Positions 6,702 through 14,753 of a stretch of DNA of 63,345 nt are shown here, piece by piece. The first letter of the stretch is position 1; each line of letters opens with the position of its first letter. Source of the stretch: Candidatus Thiodiazotropha sp. (ex Monitilora ramsayi) (GTDB taxonomy: Bacteria; Pseudomonadota; Gammaproteobacteria; Chromatiales; Chromatiaceae); the NCBI GenBank assembly GCA_025655575.1, contig JAHXIP010000020.1, positions 1 through 63,345 of the forward strand, given 5' to 3'. The translations under genes were made by a program, and so were the position numbers. The notes beneath the pieces were generated by a model. The model worked only from the letters and a program-made list of their open reading frames with translations, was not told the origin of the DNA and did no database searches.

Positions 6702-7691
6702 ATGGATGAAACAACTCACAAATCCCCTTTTTTACAGCAGGTTATCAATGCAGTCCGTGTTCGGCATTACAGTCGACGCACTGAGGATACCTACCTACAT
6801 TGGATAAAGAGATTCATTTTTTTCCATAATAAACGTCATCCTGAAACCATGGCTGAACGGGAGGTCGCGGCTTTTCTCACCTATCTCGCTGTTAAGAAAA
6901 ACGTAGCCGCCAGTACGCAAAATATCGCACTGAATGCATTGGTTTTTATGTATCGACATGTCCTGGACAGGCCGCTCAATAATATCCAAGGCCTGGTTCG
7001 GGCCAAAAAACCGCAGAAGCTGCCGGTTGTCCTGACGCAAGTCGAGGTTGCCAAAATCCTTTCCAAACTGACCGGCCAACACTGGCTTATAGCTTGCCTG
7101 CAGTACGGTTCGGGGCTAAGACTGATCGAAAGTGTGAGGCTTCGCGTCATGGATATCGATTTTGATAGACGTGCGATTTACGTGAGAAATGGAAAAGGGG
7201 GAAAAGACAGGGTCGTCACCCTTGCAGACGAGGTGATTCAACCCATCAAACGTCATCTGGAAACCGTCCGCACTTTGCATGAACGAGACTTGCAGGCAGG
7301 CTTCGGTAGCGTTTATCTGCCTCACGCATTGGCCAAAAAATATCCGTCAGCCGATCGTGAGTGGAAATGGCAGTATGTCTTCCCCTCTTCGTCACGGAGC
7401 ATCGATCCACGTTCCGGTATCGAGCGACGTCACCATGTCGATGAAAGTTGCGTAAGGAAGGCTGTCACATCAGCTGTACGGCAAGCTGGCATCGACAAGA
7501 AGGCCAGTTGTCACACACTTCGCCACTCTTTTGCAACGCACCTGTTGGAACGCGGTATGGATATACGCACCGTGCAGGAGCAGTTGGGCCACAAGGATGT
7601 CAGAACCACACAAATCTATACCCATGTACTCAACCGATCAGGCTCTGCTGTCGTCAGTCCGCTAGGCGCTGTTATCAATCTATCTGATTGA
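6702..7691 (+). CDS. intI: Integron integrase IntI (tyrosine recombinase)
   Basis: A 329-residue tyrosine recombinase that inserts and excises cassettes between attI and folded attC sites. The SAM-like N-terminal domain spans about 7-90. The catalytic residues are all present: Arg140 (SGLRLIE), Lys in GKGGKDR (about 165-168), His271 and Arg274 ([10 protein letters not shown]), His297 (LGHKD) and Tyr306 (TQIYTHVL). The extra segment [20 protein letters not shown] (about 209-227) is the insertion that separates IntI from XerC/D. The gene is intact, divergent from the cassettes and convergent with the hydrogenase operon, which is the canonical integron arrangement. Confidence 0.97.
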   Translation: MDETTHKSPFLQQVINAVRVRHYSRRTEDTYLHWIKRFIFFHNKRHPETMAEREVAAFLTYLAVKKNVAASTQNIALNALVFMYRHVLDRPLNNIQGLVRAKKPQKLPVVLTQVEVAKILSKLTGQHWLIACLQYGSGLRLIESVRLRVMDIDFDRRAIYVRNGKGGKDRVVTLADEVIQPIKRHLETVRTLHERDLQAGFGSVYLPHALAKKYPSADREWKWQYVFPSSSRSIDPRSGIERRHHVDESCVRKAVTSAVRQAGIDKKASCHTLRHSFATHLLERGMDIRTVQEQLGHKDVRTTQIYTHVLNRSGSAVVSPLGAVINLSD

Positions 7692-7801
7692 CCCACTAGC
7701 CTTCCTGCCGGTGTTACATTCTTCACCATAAGAAAGACTTTTTCGATTCATCATCGGTATGTGTGAATTCACTGCCACCAATTATTCTGCCAACACCGGA
7801 C

Positions 7802-7833
7802 AATAAAAAGCCTCTGCCCATCGGACAGAGGCT
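7802..7833 (-). terminator. Rho-independent terminator of the hydrogenase operon
   Basis: On the minus strand AGCCTCTG and CAGAGGCT form an 8-bp GC-rich stem around a 9-base loop, followed by TTTTTATTG. It lies 36 bp after the large-subunit stop codon and between two convergent genes, so it ends the hydrogenase transcript. Readthrough from intI would meet the same hairpin without a U-tract. Confidence 0.85.
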
Positions 7834-7868
7834 CAACACCCTTGTATTGTCGTGCTGTTGTTAGTTGG

Positions 7869-9590
7869 TTATTTCACTTTCACCTGCAACATTTCTTCAC
7901 CCTCCTCGTCAGAGAGGTGAACAGCACAGGCGATACAGGGATCAAAGCTGTGGATGGTACGCAGTATCTCCACAGGCTGTTTGGCATCAGCAAGCTGATG
8001 GTTGTCTTGTAGGGCCGCCTCGTAGGCACCGGCCTGGCCTTCCGCATCCCGGGGACCAGCATTCCAGGTACTGGGCACCACTGCCTGGTAGTTGGCGATC
8101 TTGCCGTCTTCGATTACGATCCAGTGACCCAGAGCACCACGGGGGGCTTCCATAAAGCCGACGCCCTGACACTGTTTGGGCCAGGTGGCGGGATCCCAGA
8201 GGGTCTCATTGAAGGTCCTGGTGTCGCCTGCCTTGATGTTGGCGATCAGCTGGTCGTACCAACCCTGCATGGCGTCGGCCAGAATCTTGGTCTCCAGGGT
8301 ACGGGCAGCTGTTCTGCCCAGGGTGGAGAAGAGCGCCCTGGTGGGCAGGTCCAGATGACTCAGGGTCATGTTGACCAGTTCCTGGGTCTGCTCATGTCCC
8401 TTGGCATAGAGCATCAGGACGCGGGCCAAGGGCCCCACTTCGACAGACTTGCCTTTCCAACGGGGTGACTTCAACCAGGAGTAGGAATCCTCCACATCAA
8501 GATGCTTATAGGGAGGCTCTGGTCCTGTGTAGTTCAGGCTGGTTTCACCGTCGTAGGGATGCAGTCCCTGCTCTTTGCCGACGCTGTAGTCGTACCATGA
8601 GTGAGCGACCTGTTCCTGGATCTCATCCGCGTTATTCAGATCCAAGGGATGGATGGTTGAAAGATCGCGATCCAGGATCACACCGGATGGGAAGAAGAAG
8701 CTGTCGGGATCATCCATCGATGTACTCGGCAGATCACCGTAGCAGAGGAAATTACCCAGCCCTTCGCCCCGCTCGCCCCAATCCTTGTAGAAGCTCGCCA
8801 CTGCGAGTGTGTCAGGCACATAGACCTGATCGGTGAACTCGCGCATCTTGGTAATGACATCCTGTACCTGGGACAGCTTCTTGCTGTTGATGGCGGAATC
8901 GGAATTTAGATCGATGGGCGACGCCACACCACCTACCAGAAAGTTGGGGTGGGGATTCTTGCCGCCAAAAATGGCATGCAGTTTCACCACATCCCGTTGC
9001 CAGGAGAGGGCTTCCAGGTAGTGGGCCACCGCCATCAGGTTGGCCTCGGGCGGCAGTTTGTAGACTGAGTGTCCCCAATAGGCTTTGGCAAAGATACCCA
9101 GCTGCCCCGCTTCGACGAAACCTTTGAGTTTCTTCTTCATATCGGAGAAGTAACCAGGAGAAGCCTTCGGCCAGCTACTGAGTGACTGCGCCAATTCTGA
9201 AGTCTTGCCAGGATCGGCAGAAAGTGCCGAGACCACATCCACCCAATCCAAGGCATGCAGATGATAAAAATGCATCACATGGTCGTGGATATACTGGGCG
9301 CCAATCATCAGATTGCGAATGAGCTGCGCATTCTGGGGTATCTGATAATTCAGCGCATCTTCCACTGACCGCACAGAGGCGAGTCCGTGCACCAGGGTGC
9401 AAACACCACAGATACGCTGTGCAAAGGCCCAGGCGTCTCTCGGATCCCTGCCTTTGAGGATGAGCTCTATACCGCGAACCATGGTTCCCGAAGAATAGGC
9501 ACTGGCGATCCGGTCACCTTCCATCTGGGCTTCGATGCGCAGATGCCCTTCAATTCTTGTGATGGGATCAACGACGATTCTTTCACTCAT
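7869..9590 (-). CDS. hynL: [NiFe] hydrogenase large subunit (Isp-type, group 1e-like)
   Basis: A 573-residue subunit carrying the Ni-Fe(CN)2CO active site. The N-terminal nickel motif RICGVCTLVHG (Cys61, Cys64) and the C-terminal motif DPCIACAVH (Cys552, Cys555) supply the four cysteine ligands. The 15 residues after His558 (LSDEEGEEMLQVKVK) are the expected extension removed by the maturation protease after nickel insertion. It is the last gene of the operon, 46 bp after isp2, and is followed by a terminator. The subunit should be co-exported with the Tat-targeted small subunit. The order small-isp1-isp2-large is that of the Thiocapsa Hyn enzyme. Confidence 0.95.
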   Translation of the reverse strand: MSERIVVDPITRIEGHLRIEAQMEGDRIASAYSSGTMVRGIELILKGRDPRDAWAFAQRICGVCTLVHGLASVRSVEDALNYQIPQNAQLIRNLMIGAQYIHDHVMHFYHLHALDWVDVVSALSADPGKTSELAQSLSSWPKASPGYFSDMKKKLKGFVEAGQLGIFAKAYWGHSVYKLPPEANLMAVAHYLEALSWQRDVVKLHAIFGGKNPHPNFLVGGVASPIDLNSDSAINSKKLSQVQDVITKMREFTDQVYVPDTLAVASFYKDWGERGEGLGNFLCYGDLPSTSMDDPDSFFFPSGVILDRDLSTIHPLDLNNADEIQEQVAHSWYDYSVGKEQGLHPYDGETSLNYTGPEPPYKHLDVEDSYSWLKSPRWKGKSVEVGPLARVLMLYAKGHEQTQELVNMTLSHLDLPTRALFSTLGRTAARTLETKILADAMQGWYDQLIANIKAGDTRTFNETLWDPATWPKQCQGVGFMEAPRGALGHWIVIEDGKIANYQAVVPSTWNAGPRDAEGQAGAYEAALQDNHQLADAKQPVEILRTIHSFDPCIACAVHLSDEEGEEMLQVKVK

Positions 9591-9636
9591 TTTTACTCGT
9601 CTCCTGTCGGTACGAATAGGCCGTAATCAGTTGTGG

Positions 9637-10905
9637 CTACTCTTTGTCTTCAACCAGGTGTTCCGCAATCATTTCCGTCAGACCGACAACGGGCATTTCC
9701 ATGCGGTACTCTTCCAGGCCCTCTTCGATAATCAATCGGCAGTTGGCGCAGGCTGTGACCAGGGTGTCTACGTTAAGCTCGTCCAATTGAGATTTTTTGC
9801 GTTTGAAAACCTTGATTCTCAGCTCTTCCGCTCTTTCGTTGGCACTGACACCACCACCACCGCCGCAGCACCAGTTCATCTCACGGCTGTCGGTCATGTC
9901 GACATAGTCACTGGTCACCATTTCAAGCAGATTACGCGGTTGTTCCAACACACCGCCCTTTCTGACGATCTGGCAGGGGTCGTGAAACGTGAGGCGGTCA
10001 TCCTCAGTGCCCTCAGTCTTGATACGACCAGTGGCACGCAACTCGTCGAGCAGTTCAAGGATATGCACCACTTTGAAGTTGTAGGGCCTGCCGATCAGAT
10101 TGGGACCTTCCCAGCGAATGGCCGTATAGGCATGGCCGCACTCGGGGCTGATCACATATTTGACCTTGAGCTTCTCGGCCTCACTCACCACACGGCTGAC
10201 CAGCTCACGGGCGATGTCGGATGAACCAATCTGGATACCCGAGTTAGTCGCTTCGAAGGCCTTGGAGCTGATGGTCCAGCTGACACCCGCCTGCTTGAAG
10301 ATACGAGCCAACGCCTCCAGATACTCCGGAAAGTTCATGATCTCCATGGAAGAGAGCAAGGCCATGTAGTCGGCGCCCTCCACATCCACCGGGATGGTGA
10401 GTCCGGTATCAGCCTCGACATGCTTTATCTGGGCCGCCAGAGCGGGATATTTCACGCCCATGGGACTGCCGATGGTGATGGCTCTGCGACTCGCCCCTTT
10501 GATCCCTTCCGGTGCATAACCGGCAGCGACAAATCCCTCGCGGGCACGGCGGATCATATAGCTAATGTCGTTACCGACAGGACACACCATTGAACAACGC
10601 CCACACAGGGTGCAACCATCATAGATCAGTTCTTCCCATTCAGCCAATAACTCATCGGTCACAGGTTTGGTCAGACCCAACATGGATTTCACTTTGCCCC
10701 AGATGGTGTATTCCTGCTCCCACACACGGCGAAAAGGTTCCAGTTTGTTGATAGGTGTGTACTTGGGATCATCCGTCTCTGTGTAAAAGAGACAGGCCTC
10801 TGCACACATACCGCAATTCACACAACTTGAGAAGAATGATGCAATGGGTGCATTCATCTGTTCACGAAAGGCATTCATGCCTCTTTCAAGGGTTGCGCCA
10901 CTCAT
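9637..10905 (-). CDS. isp2: Isp2: HdrD/DsrK-like iron-sulfur electron-transfer protein
   Basis: A 422-residue cytoplasmic-side protein. Two ferredoxin-type cluster motifs occur near residues 33-44 (CVNCGMCAEAC) and 97-108 (CTLCGRCSMVC). Two CCG domains follow: FHDPCQIVRKGG/NWCCGGGGG and ACANCRLIIEEG. These ligate the special [4Fe-4S] clusters of heterodisulfide-reductase-type subunits. With Isp1 it is thought to pass hydrogenase electrons to the quinone pool or sulfur metabolism. It starts in an ATGA overlap with isp1. Confidence 0.92.
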   Translation of the reverse strand: MSGATLERGMNAFREQMNAPIASFFSSCVNCGMCAEACLFYTETDDPKYTPINKLEPFRRVWEQEYTIWGKVKSMLGLTKPVTDELLAEWEELIYDGCTLCGRCSMVCPVGNDISYMIRRAREGFVAAGYAPEGIKGASRRAITIGSPMGVKYPALAAQIKHVEADTGLTIPVDVEGADYMALLSSMEIMNFPEYLEALARIFKQAGVSWTISSKAFEATNSGIQIGSSDIARELVSRVVSEAEKLKVKYVISPECGHAYTAIRWEGPNLIGRPYNFKVVHILELLDELRATGRIKTEGTEDDRLTFHDPCQIVRKGGVLEQPRNLLEMVTSDYVDMTDSREMNWCCGGGGGVSANERAEELRIKVFKRKKSQLDELNVDTLVTACANCRLIIEEGLEEYRMEMPVVGLTEMIAEHLVEDKE

Positions 10906-11564
10906 GATTGAACTCCTCTACGGCCAGCCATGGCACCGTTGTACCAGCGAGCGATGATAAAGGTGAAAGCGTGCATCAGCTTGGTAAATGGGAACACCAC
11001 CATGAGCAACTCAACACTCAGAATGTGTAACCCCAATACCAGGGGATAAGGATCGATCATCCGGTGATAAGCCAGATAGCCTGTCAGCATAGGCAGAAAT
11101 GTCACCAGCCAGGTGAGATAGTCCTCCGGGCCGCTCAAGTAGCGTTTCACCGGGTGGCTGAGCCGGCTGAACAACATGGCAATGAGTGTCACGATGGTCA
11201 CAGCGGCAACGGCATCCACCAGGTTACTCGGTATACCCGGCCAGATCAGCCCCAGGGTGGCATTGATCAATTCAATATGTGGCACGAAAAGGAACAGGCT
11301 GATGAAGAAGCCGATATGCCAGATATATCCACCGATGACCGTAAAGGGTGCACGTTTGAATGAACCTGTCTCCGGCAGTGTACGCGTGACTACCGTACGC
11401 AGCCCCGGCCCCAACTCTCCGCCTCTCGGTTCTGCCTGATCCGGCTTGCGACCGAGCACCAGCACCTCAAGCAATCGAATAATGACACCAATAATGAAGA
11501 TGACCAATGCAATATCGAAGCCCGGTCCTCTAACCCATAGAAGAAAGTCTGTCGGTGTGCTCAT
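10902..11564 (-). CDS. isp1: Isp1: membrane b-type cytochrome subunit
   Basis: A 220-residue protein with about five membrane helices (around 14-34, 82-105, 120-140, 150-168 and 180-205) and histidines placed in the helices, as in NarI/DsrM-type cytochrome b subunits (for example HIGFFISLFLFVPH and LVLGLHILSVE). It anchors the hydrogenase and probably carries electrons across the membrane to or from Isp2. It overlaps the small-subunit stop (ATGA) and the isp2 start (ATGA), so the three genes are translationally coupled. Confidence 0.9.
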   Translation of the reverse strand: MSTPTDFLLWVRGPGFDIALVIFIIGVIIRLLEVLVLGRKPDQAEPRGGELGPGLRTVVTRTLPETGSFKRAPFTVIGGYIWHIGFFISLFLFVPHIELINATLGLIWPGIPSNLVDAVAAVTIVTLIAMLFSRLSHPVKRYLSGPEDYLTWLVTFLPMLTGYLAYHRMIDPYPLVLGLHILSVELLMVVFPFTKLMHAFTFIIARWYNGAMAGRRGVQS

Positions 11565-12667
11565 GATGTTTTATCCAGATCGTCAATGGTAACTTTCTCA
11601 TGACTCGCAGCGGCCTTGGCGCGTGTACTGCGGTTGAGTGCGCCGGCGGCAGCACCCAGGGCAACACCTGCGGCGGCAACCACCCCGGCCCTGCGTATGA
11701 TGTCACTATCCGGGATGGAGAGCGCATTATAGAACCCGCCTGCATCCCAGAAGTCGGGTTCGGAGCAACCCAGGCAACCATGACCTGACTCGACCGGCCA
11801 ACTTGTGCCCTGATTCCATTTGGTGGTGGCGCAGGCGTTATAGGTCATCGGTCCCTTACAGCCCAGCCGGTAGAGACACCAGCCCTTGCGTGCGCCTTCA
11901 TCGTCAAACGTTTCTGCAAAGAGTCCCTTGTCATAAAAGGGACGCCGATAACATCGGTCATGAATACTCTGTCCGAAGAAGACCATGGGTCTGCCCAAGG
12001 CATCCAGTTCCGGGAGCGAACCAAAGGTCAGGAAATGGGCCAGCACACCGGTAATCACAGTTGGAATCGGTGGGCAGCCGGAAACATTTACAATCGGTTT
12101 GTCATGCACGATATCCGATACGGAAACGGCGCCTGTCGGGTTGGGATCGGCATGGGGCAATCCGCCAAAGGCGGCACAGGAACCAACGGCTACAACCGCT
12201 GCTGCACCAGCAACGGTCTCTTCCAGCATCTGCAAATTGCTGATGCCGGCAATGGTTGAGAAGCCTGGATTGTCGAGTGGAATAGAGCCATCAACCACCA
12301 CAATATATTTTCCCTCATTTTCATGCATGGCGGCTTCGCGTGCTGCCTCTGCCGCGTCACCTGCAGCAACCTGCAGCGTGTGATGATAGTCGAGGGATAT
12401 ATGATCGAAGATCAGATTCTCTACAGAGGGTGAATGACTACGGGTAATAGACTCCGTACAGCCTGTACACTCCTGGAATGACAACCAGATAACAGAAGGA
12501 CGCCTGGCTTTCTCCAGCGCTGCGGCAATGGCGGGCACCATCGTCGGTGGTAGTGCCATCATCGAAGCGGTTGCGGTACAAAACTTAAGAAATCCACGTC
12601 GGGAGACGCCCCGCTCCCGCAGACTCTCGCCCAACGTTTGTGTGAAGCGCTTCATATCGTCAGCCAT
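11561..12667 (-). CDS. hynS: [NiFe] hydrogenase small subunit with Tat signal
   Basis: A 368-residue iron-sulfur subunit that relays electrons from the active site. A twin-arginine signal SRRGFLKF (Arg23-Arg24) is followed by a hydrophobic stretch. The mature part opens with the proximal cluster motif ECTGCTES (Cys67, Cys70). The C-terminus has an Ala/Gly-rich hydrophobic segment (VVAAAGVALGAAAGAL) that may be a membrane anchor. ATG at 12667 is chosen over GTG at 12670 because GGAGGAG lies 5 bases before it. The start region overlaps the stop of the upstream gene. Confidence 0.95.
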   Translation of the reverse strand: MADDMKRFTQTLGESLRERGVSRRGFLKFCTATASMMALPPTMVPAIAAALEKARRPSVIWLSFQECTGCTESITRSHSPSVENLIFDHISLDYHHTLQVAAGDAAEAAREAAMHENEGKYIVVVDGSIPLDNPGFSTIAGISNLQMLEETVAGAAAVVAVGSCAAFGGLPHADPNPTGAVSVSDIVHDKPIVNVSGCPPIPTVITGVLAHFLTFGSLPELDALGRPMVFFGQSIHDRCYRRPFYDKGLFAETFDDEGARKGWCLYRLGCKGPMTYNACATTKWNQGTSWPVESGHGCLGCSEPDFWDAGGFYNALSIPDSDIIRRAGVVAAAGVALGAAAGALNRSTRAKAAASHEKVTIDDLDKTS

Positions 12668-12669
12668 CA

Positions 12670-13116
12670 CTACTCCTCCCGTAAACCTGTGGTCTCGGTA
12701 CGATTTGGATTAAGTTGATTGTCAAGCAGTTGTAAAGATTCGGTCACATCCTCGGTCTGCGCTTTAATAATCGCGGGTATATGTGCCACTTCGATCTGCA
12801 GTGCGATGCGTTCGCTTTCAGCATTTTGGTGATCGATGATCCAAACGCCGCTGAATGCTGTTTCCCAGATGGTGCTTTTGCCCAGTGTGTCGAGTTCGAT
12901 CTTGACTTCCCCCATACCCAGTTGATTTAGCAGTGCATCTTCATCACCGGGACCGAATGGAATTGCGCGTAGATCAATGGTGGTGGGTTCACCCTGGGTA
13001 GCGAGCCTCTGCAGTGCATGGAGAATTTCATGCAAGATGGGCGTCGCGTTCAAATGGTTGAGAGGGACATCATCCTTGGGTTCAACCATCACTGCGATAT
13101 CCTGCAGCTTTTGCAT
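12670..13116 (-). CDS. HupH/HyaF-type hydrogenase accessory protein
   Basis: A 148-residue protein. The run GEPTTIDLRAIPFGPGDEDA, followed by LGMGEVKIELDTLG, TIWETAFSGVWIIDH and a RIALQIEVAHIP segment, matches the HupH C-terminal domain of hydrogenase expression/formation proteins. These help maturation of the small subunit of oxygen-exposed uptake hydrogenases. It is shorter than full HupH (about 280 residues), so only one domain copy is present. It lies directly upstream of the small-subunit gene and its stop overlaps the start region of that gene. Confidence 0.85.
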   Translation of the reverse strand: MQKLQDIAVMVEPKDDVPLNHLNATPILHEILHALQRLATQGEPTTIDLRAIPFGPGDEDALLNQLGMGEVKIELDTLGKSTIWETAFSGVWIIDHQNAESERIALQIEVAHIPAIIKAQTEDVTESLQLLDNQLNPNRTETTGLREE

Positions 13117-13247
13117 TACGAATACCGTAAAAGTTGGTCTAATCGAAAGAATATCAGCAATAACTGATAAGGGTACTGACCTGGATCATCTAAGCGCATT
13201 TTGAGTTTATTTTTTTTCTTAAAACGTTTTAATTTTTGTGGGTCGTT
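13117..13247 (-). promoter_or_regulatory. AT-rich spacer with palindrome TTAAAACGTTTTAA
   Basis: This 131-bp gap between the protease gene and the rest of the hydrogenase operon contains a perfect 14-bp palindrome TTAAAACGTTTTAA at 13219-13232 flanked by A/T runs. It could be an operator or a bent-DNA site for an internal hydrogenase promoter. No sigma-54 (TGGCAC-N5-TTGC) element is seen. Confidence 0.35.
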
Positions 13248-13718
13248 TTATCGCCACTCGTTGAGTATAGAAAGAATTTCTTGAATACCAAGCTTGATTG
13301 CAGATTCCACTTTTTCTGTTGGCGCTTCCCCCCAATCGACTGACTCAGGTTCAATGCCGACAAGACAGCGTTGCGCAGGCAGAGATTCCGAAAGCCGCGC
13401 GATATCCATCAAGTCCGTAAGACTCACTTCATGTACGCTGGATCGATTGCCGGAGAGGTATTTGTCCATCTCTTCATTATGAAACGCCTTCATGGTGCCG
13501 GGGGCTTCTCCCATGCGCGCTGCATCTACCACTATCAAACCATCGGCCCGCGCAATGGGCTCTGCCAAAGTAAAGCTGAGCGTACCGCCATCGAGATATT
13601 CGACACCCTGTATCTCCCCGACCTCCTCACGCATGCGTTCCACAAGATGCACACCGATTCCCTCATCTGTCAGCAGGGTATTTCCAATACCGAGAATCAA
13701 TACGGTTTCGATTGACAA
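13248..13718 (-). CDS. hynD: Hydrogenase maturation endopeptidase (HyaD/HupD family)
   Basis: A 156-residue protease that trims the C-terminal tail of the large subunit once nickel is in place. The N-terminus GIGNTLLTDEGIGVHLVE holds the conserved Glu nickel ligand, VVDAARMG the Asp and SVHEVSL the His ligand. The start codon is TTG (13716-13718) preceded by AGGAG at 7 bases. It is the first gene of the minus-strand operon and is divergent from hypC with only 53 bp between them. The target is presumably HynL in the same operon. Confidence 0.93.
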   Translation of the reverse strand: MSIETVLILGIGNTLLTDEGIGVHLVERMREEVGEIQGVEYLDGGTLSFTLAEPIARADGLIVVDAARMGEAPGTMKAFHNEEMDKYLSGNRSSVHEVSLTDLMDIARLSESLPAQRCLVGIEPESVDWGEAPTEKVESAIKLGIQEILSILNEWR

Positions 13719-13771
13719 ATTATTACTCCTGGCGAGAATGAAAGTACGACAAAGCCCGATAAGGTTACACC

Positions 13772-14008
13772 ATGTGTCTCGGCATACCTATGCAGATCAA
13801 AGAAATTGACGGCTTCACGGCCCGTTGTGAAGCCAAGGGCGTCGAGCGGGAGGTCAGTCTCTTCATGCTGCAACACGAAGTATTGGCACCGGAGGACTTC
13901 GTGGTAGTGCATGTGGGCTACGCGATCCAGAAAGTCACGCCGCAGGAAGCCCACTCCGCCTGGGAGATCTATGACGAGATGCTGAGTAAAATGGACCAGC
14001 CCCAATAG
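13772..14008 (+). CDS. hypC: Hydrogenase assembly chaperone HypC
   Basis: A 78-residue chaperone of the HypC/HupF family. The N-terminal MCLGIPMQI carries the essential Cys2 that contacts the Fe(CN)2CO unit and the large-subunit precursor. Downstream GVEREVSLFML and VVVHVGYAIQKV fit the OB-like fold. It opens the plus-strand hypCABD cluster, divergent from the structural operon, and would work with HypD during iron-centre assembly. Confidence 0.95.
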   Translation: MCLGIPMQIKEIDGFTARCEAKGVEREVSLFMLQHEVLAPEDFVVVHVGYAIQKVTPQEAHSAWEIYDEMLSKMDQPQ

Positions 14009-14049
14009 TGCCACGCTGCCATTGTCGAACGACATGAGACATCACACGA

Positions 14050-14424
14050 ATGCATGAGCTCTCCGTCTGTCAGGCGATGTTGACGCAGGTCGAGGAGATC
14101 GCGAGACGTGAAAATGCACGGGATGTTACACGAATCGTTGTATACATCGGTCCGCTAGCAGGTGTTGTTCCCGATTTACTGCAGCAGGCATTTACCGTAG
14201 CGCGTGCCGGTACCATTGCAGCCGAAGCTGAATTGGTAACAGAGGAGCAACCCATACGGGTCAGCTGTTTGTCTTGTGGCGCAGAATCCGATGTTCTGCC
14301 CAACCGGCTCCTCTGCAAATCCTGCGGCGACTATCGAACACGGGTGATCAGCGGAGATGAATTGTTACTCGCCAGTGTTGAGTTGAATCGTCTATCGGAT
14401 GAACGTCTCCGTCATCCGGCATGA
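14050..14424 (+). CDS. hypA: Nickel metallochaperone HypA
   Basis: A 124-residue protein delivering nickel to the large subunit. It begins with the invariant MHELSVCQ (His2 nickel ligand) and has a zinc site from two Cys pairs, CLSCG and CKSCG, near residues 74-94. The length is normal. It is 41 bp after hypC and is followed by the foldback element at 14448-14718 that separates it from hypB. Confidence 0.95.
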   Translation: MHELSVCQAMLTQVEEIARRENARDVTRIVVYIGPLAGVVPDLLQQAFTVARAGTIAAEAELVTEEQPIRVSCLSCGAESDVLPNRLLCKSCGDYRTRVISGDELLLASVELNRLSDERLRHPA

Positions 14425-14447
14425 AGCGATGTTTTTCTATCAGGTAA

Positions 14448-14718
14448 CTAGGGCCTGTTAACACAAATTTGATTGTCACTGTTGCACCTGAAAAAGCGCC
14501 AATCAAGGCACGAGGAGCGTAGTTTGGTTATTCCAAATGAGCAACGAGTAACGCCGAGTGGCGCTTTTTCAGGCGCAACCCGGAGGGCCAAGGCCATTTT
14601 TTTGTCCAGCAGCGTTATCAGTCGCTTATGTAGACCGACTACACGGCGCTCCTTCTGCCTTGCTGGACAAAAAAATGGTCATGGCAGTGACGATCAAATT
14701 TGTGTTAACAGGCCCTAG
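14448..14718. mobile_element. 271-bp MITE-like foldback element between hypA and hypB
   Basis: The ends are 34-bp inverted repeats with one mismatch, starting CTAGGGCCTGTTAACAC. CTAG at both ends could be a 4-bp target duplication, as made by IS5-type elements. Inside are two further inverted repeats: 14481-14500 with 14560-14579 (20 bp, one mismatch) and 14594-14611 with 14661-14678 (18 bp, perfect). There is no credible ORF, so it would need a transposase elsewhere. Without it, hypA and hypB would be about 60 bp apart. Confidence 0.8.
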
Positions 14719-14753
14719 GTCACACGGCACCATCGAGTCCGGGAGTTATTGAA

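Noticed and set aside
9535..10224. 229-codon open frame on the plus strand
   Set aside because: It is antisense to isp2 and the start of the hydrogenase large subunit; no independent protein features.
13719..13771. Sigma-54 promoter between hynD and hypC
   Set aside because: The 53-bp gap has TGGCGAGAATGAA, which does not fit the -24/-12 consensus.
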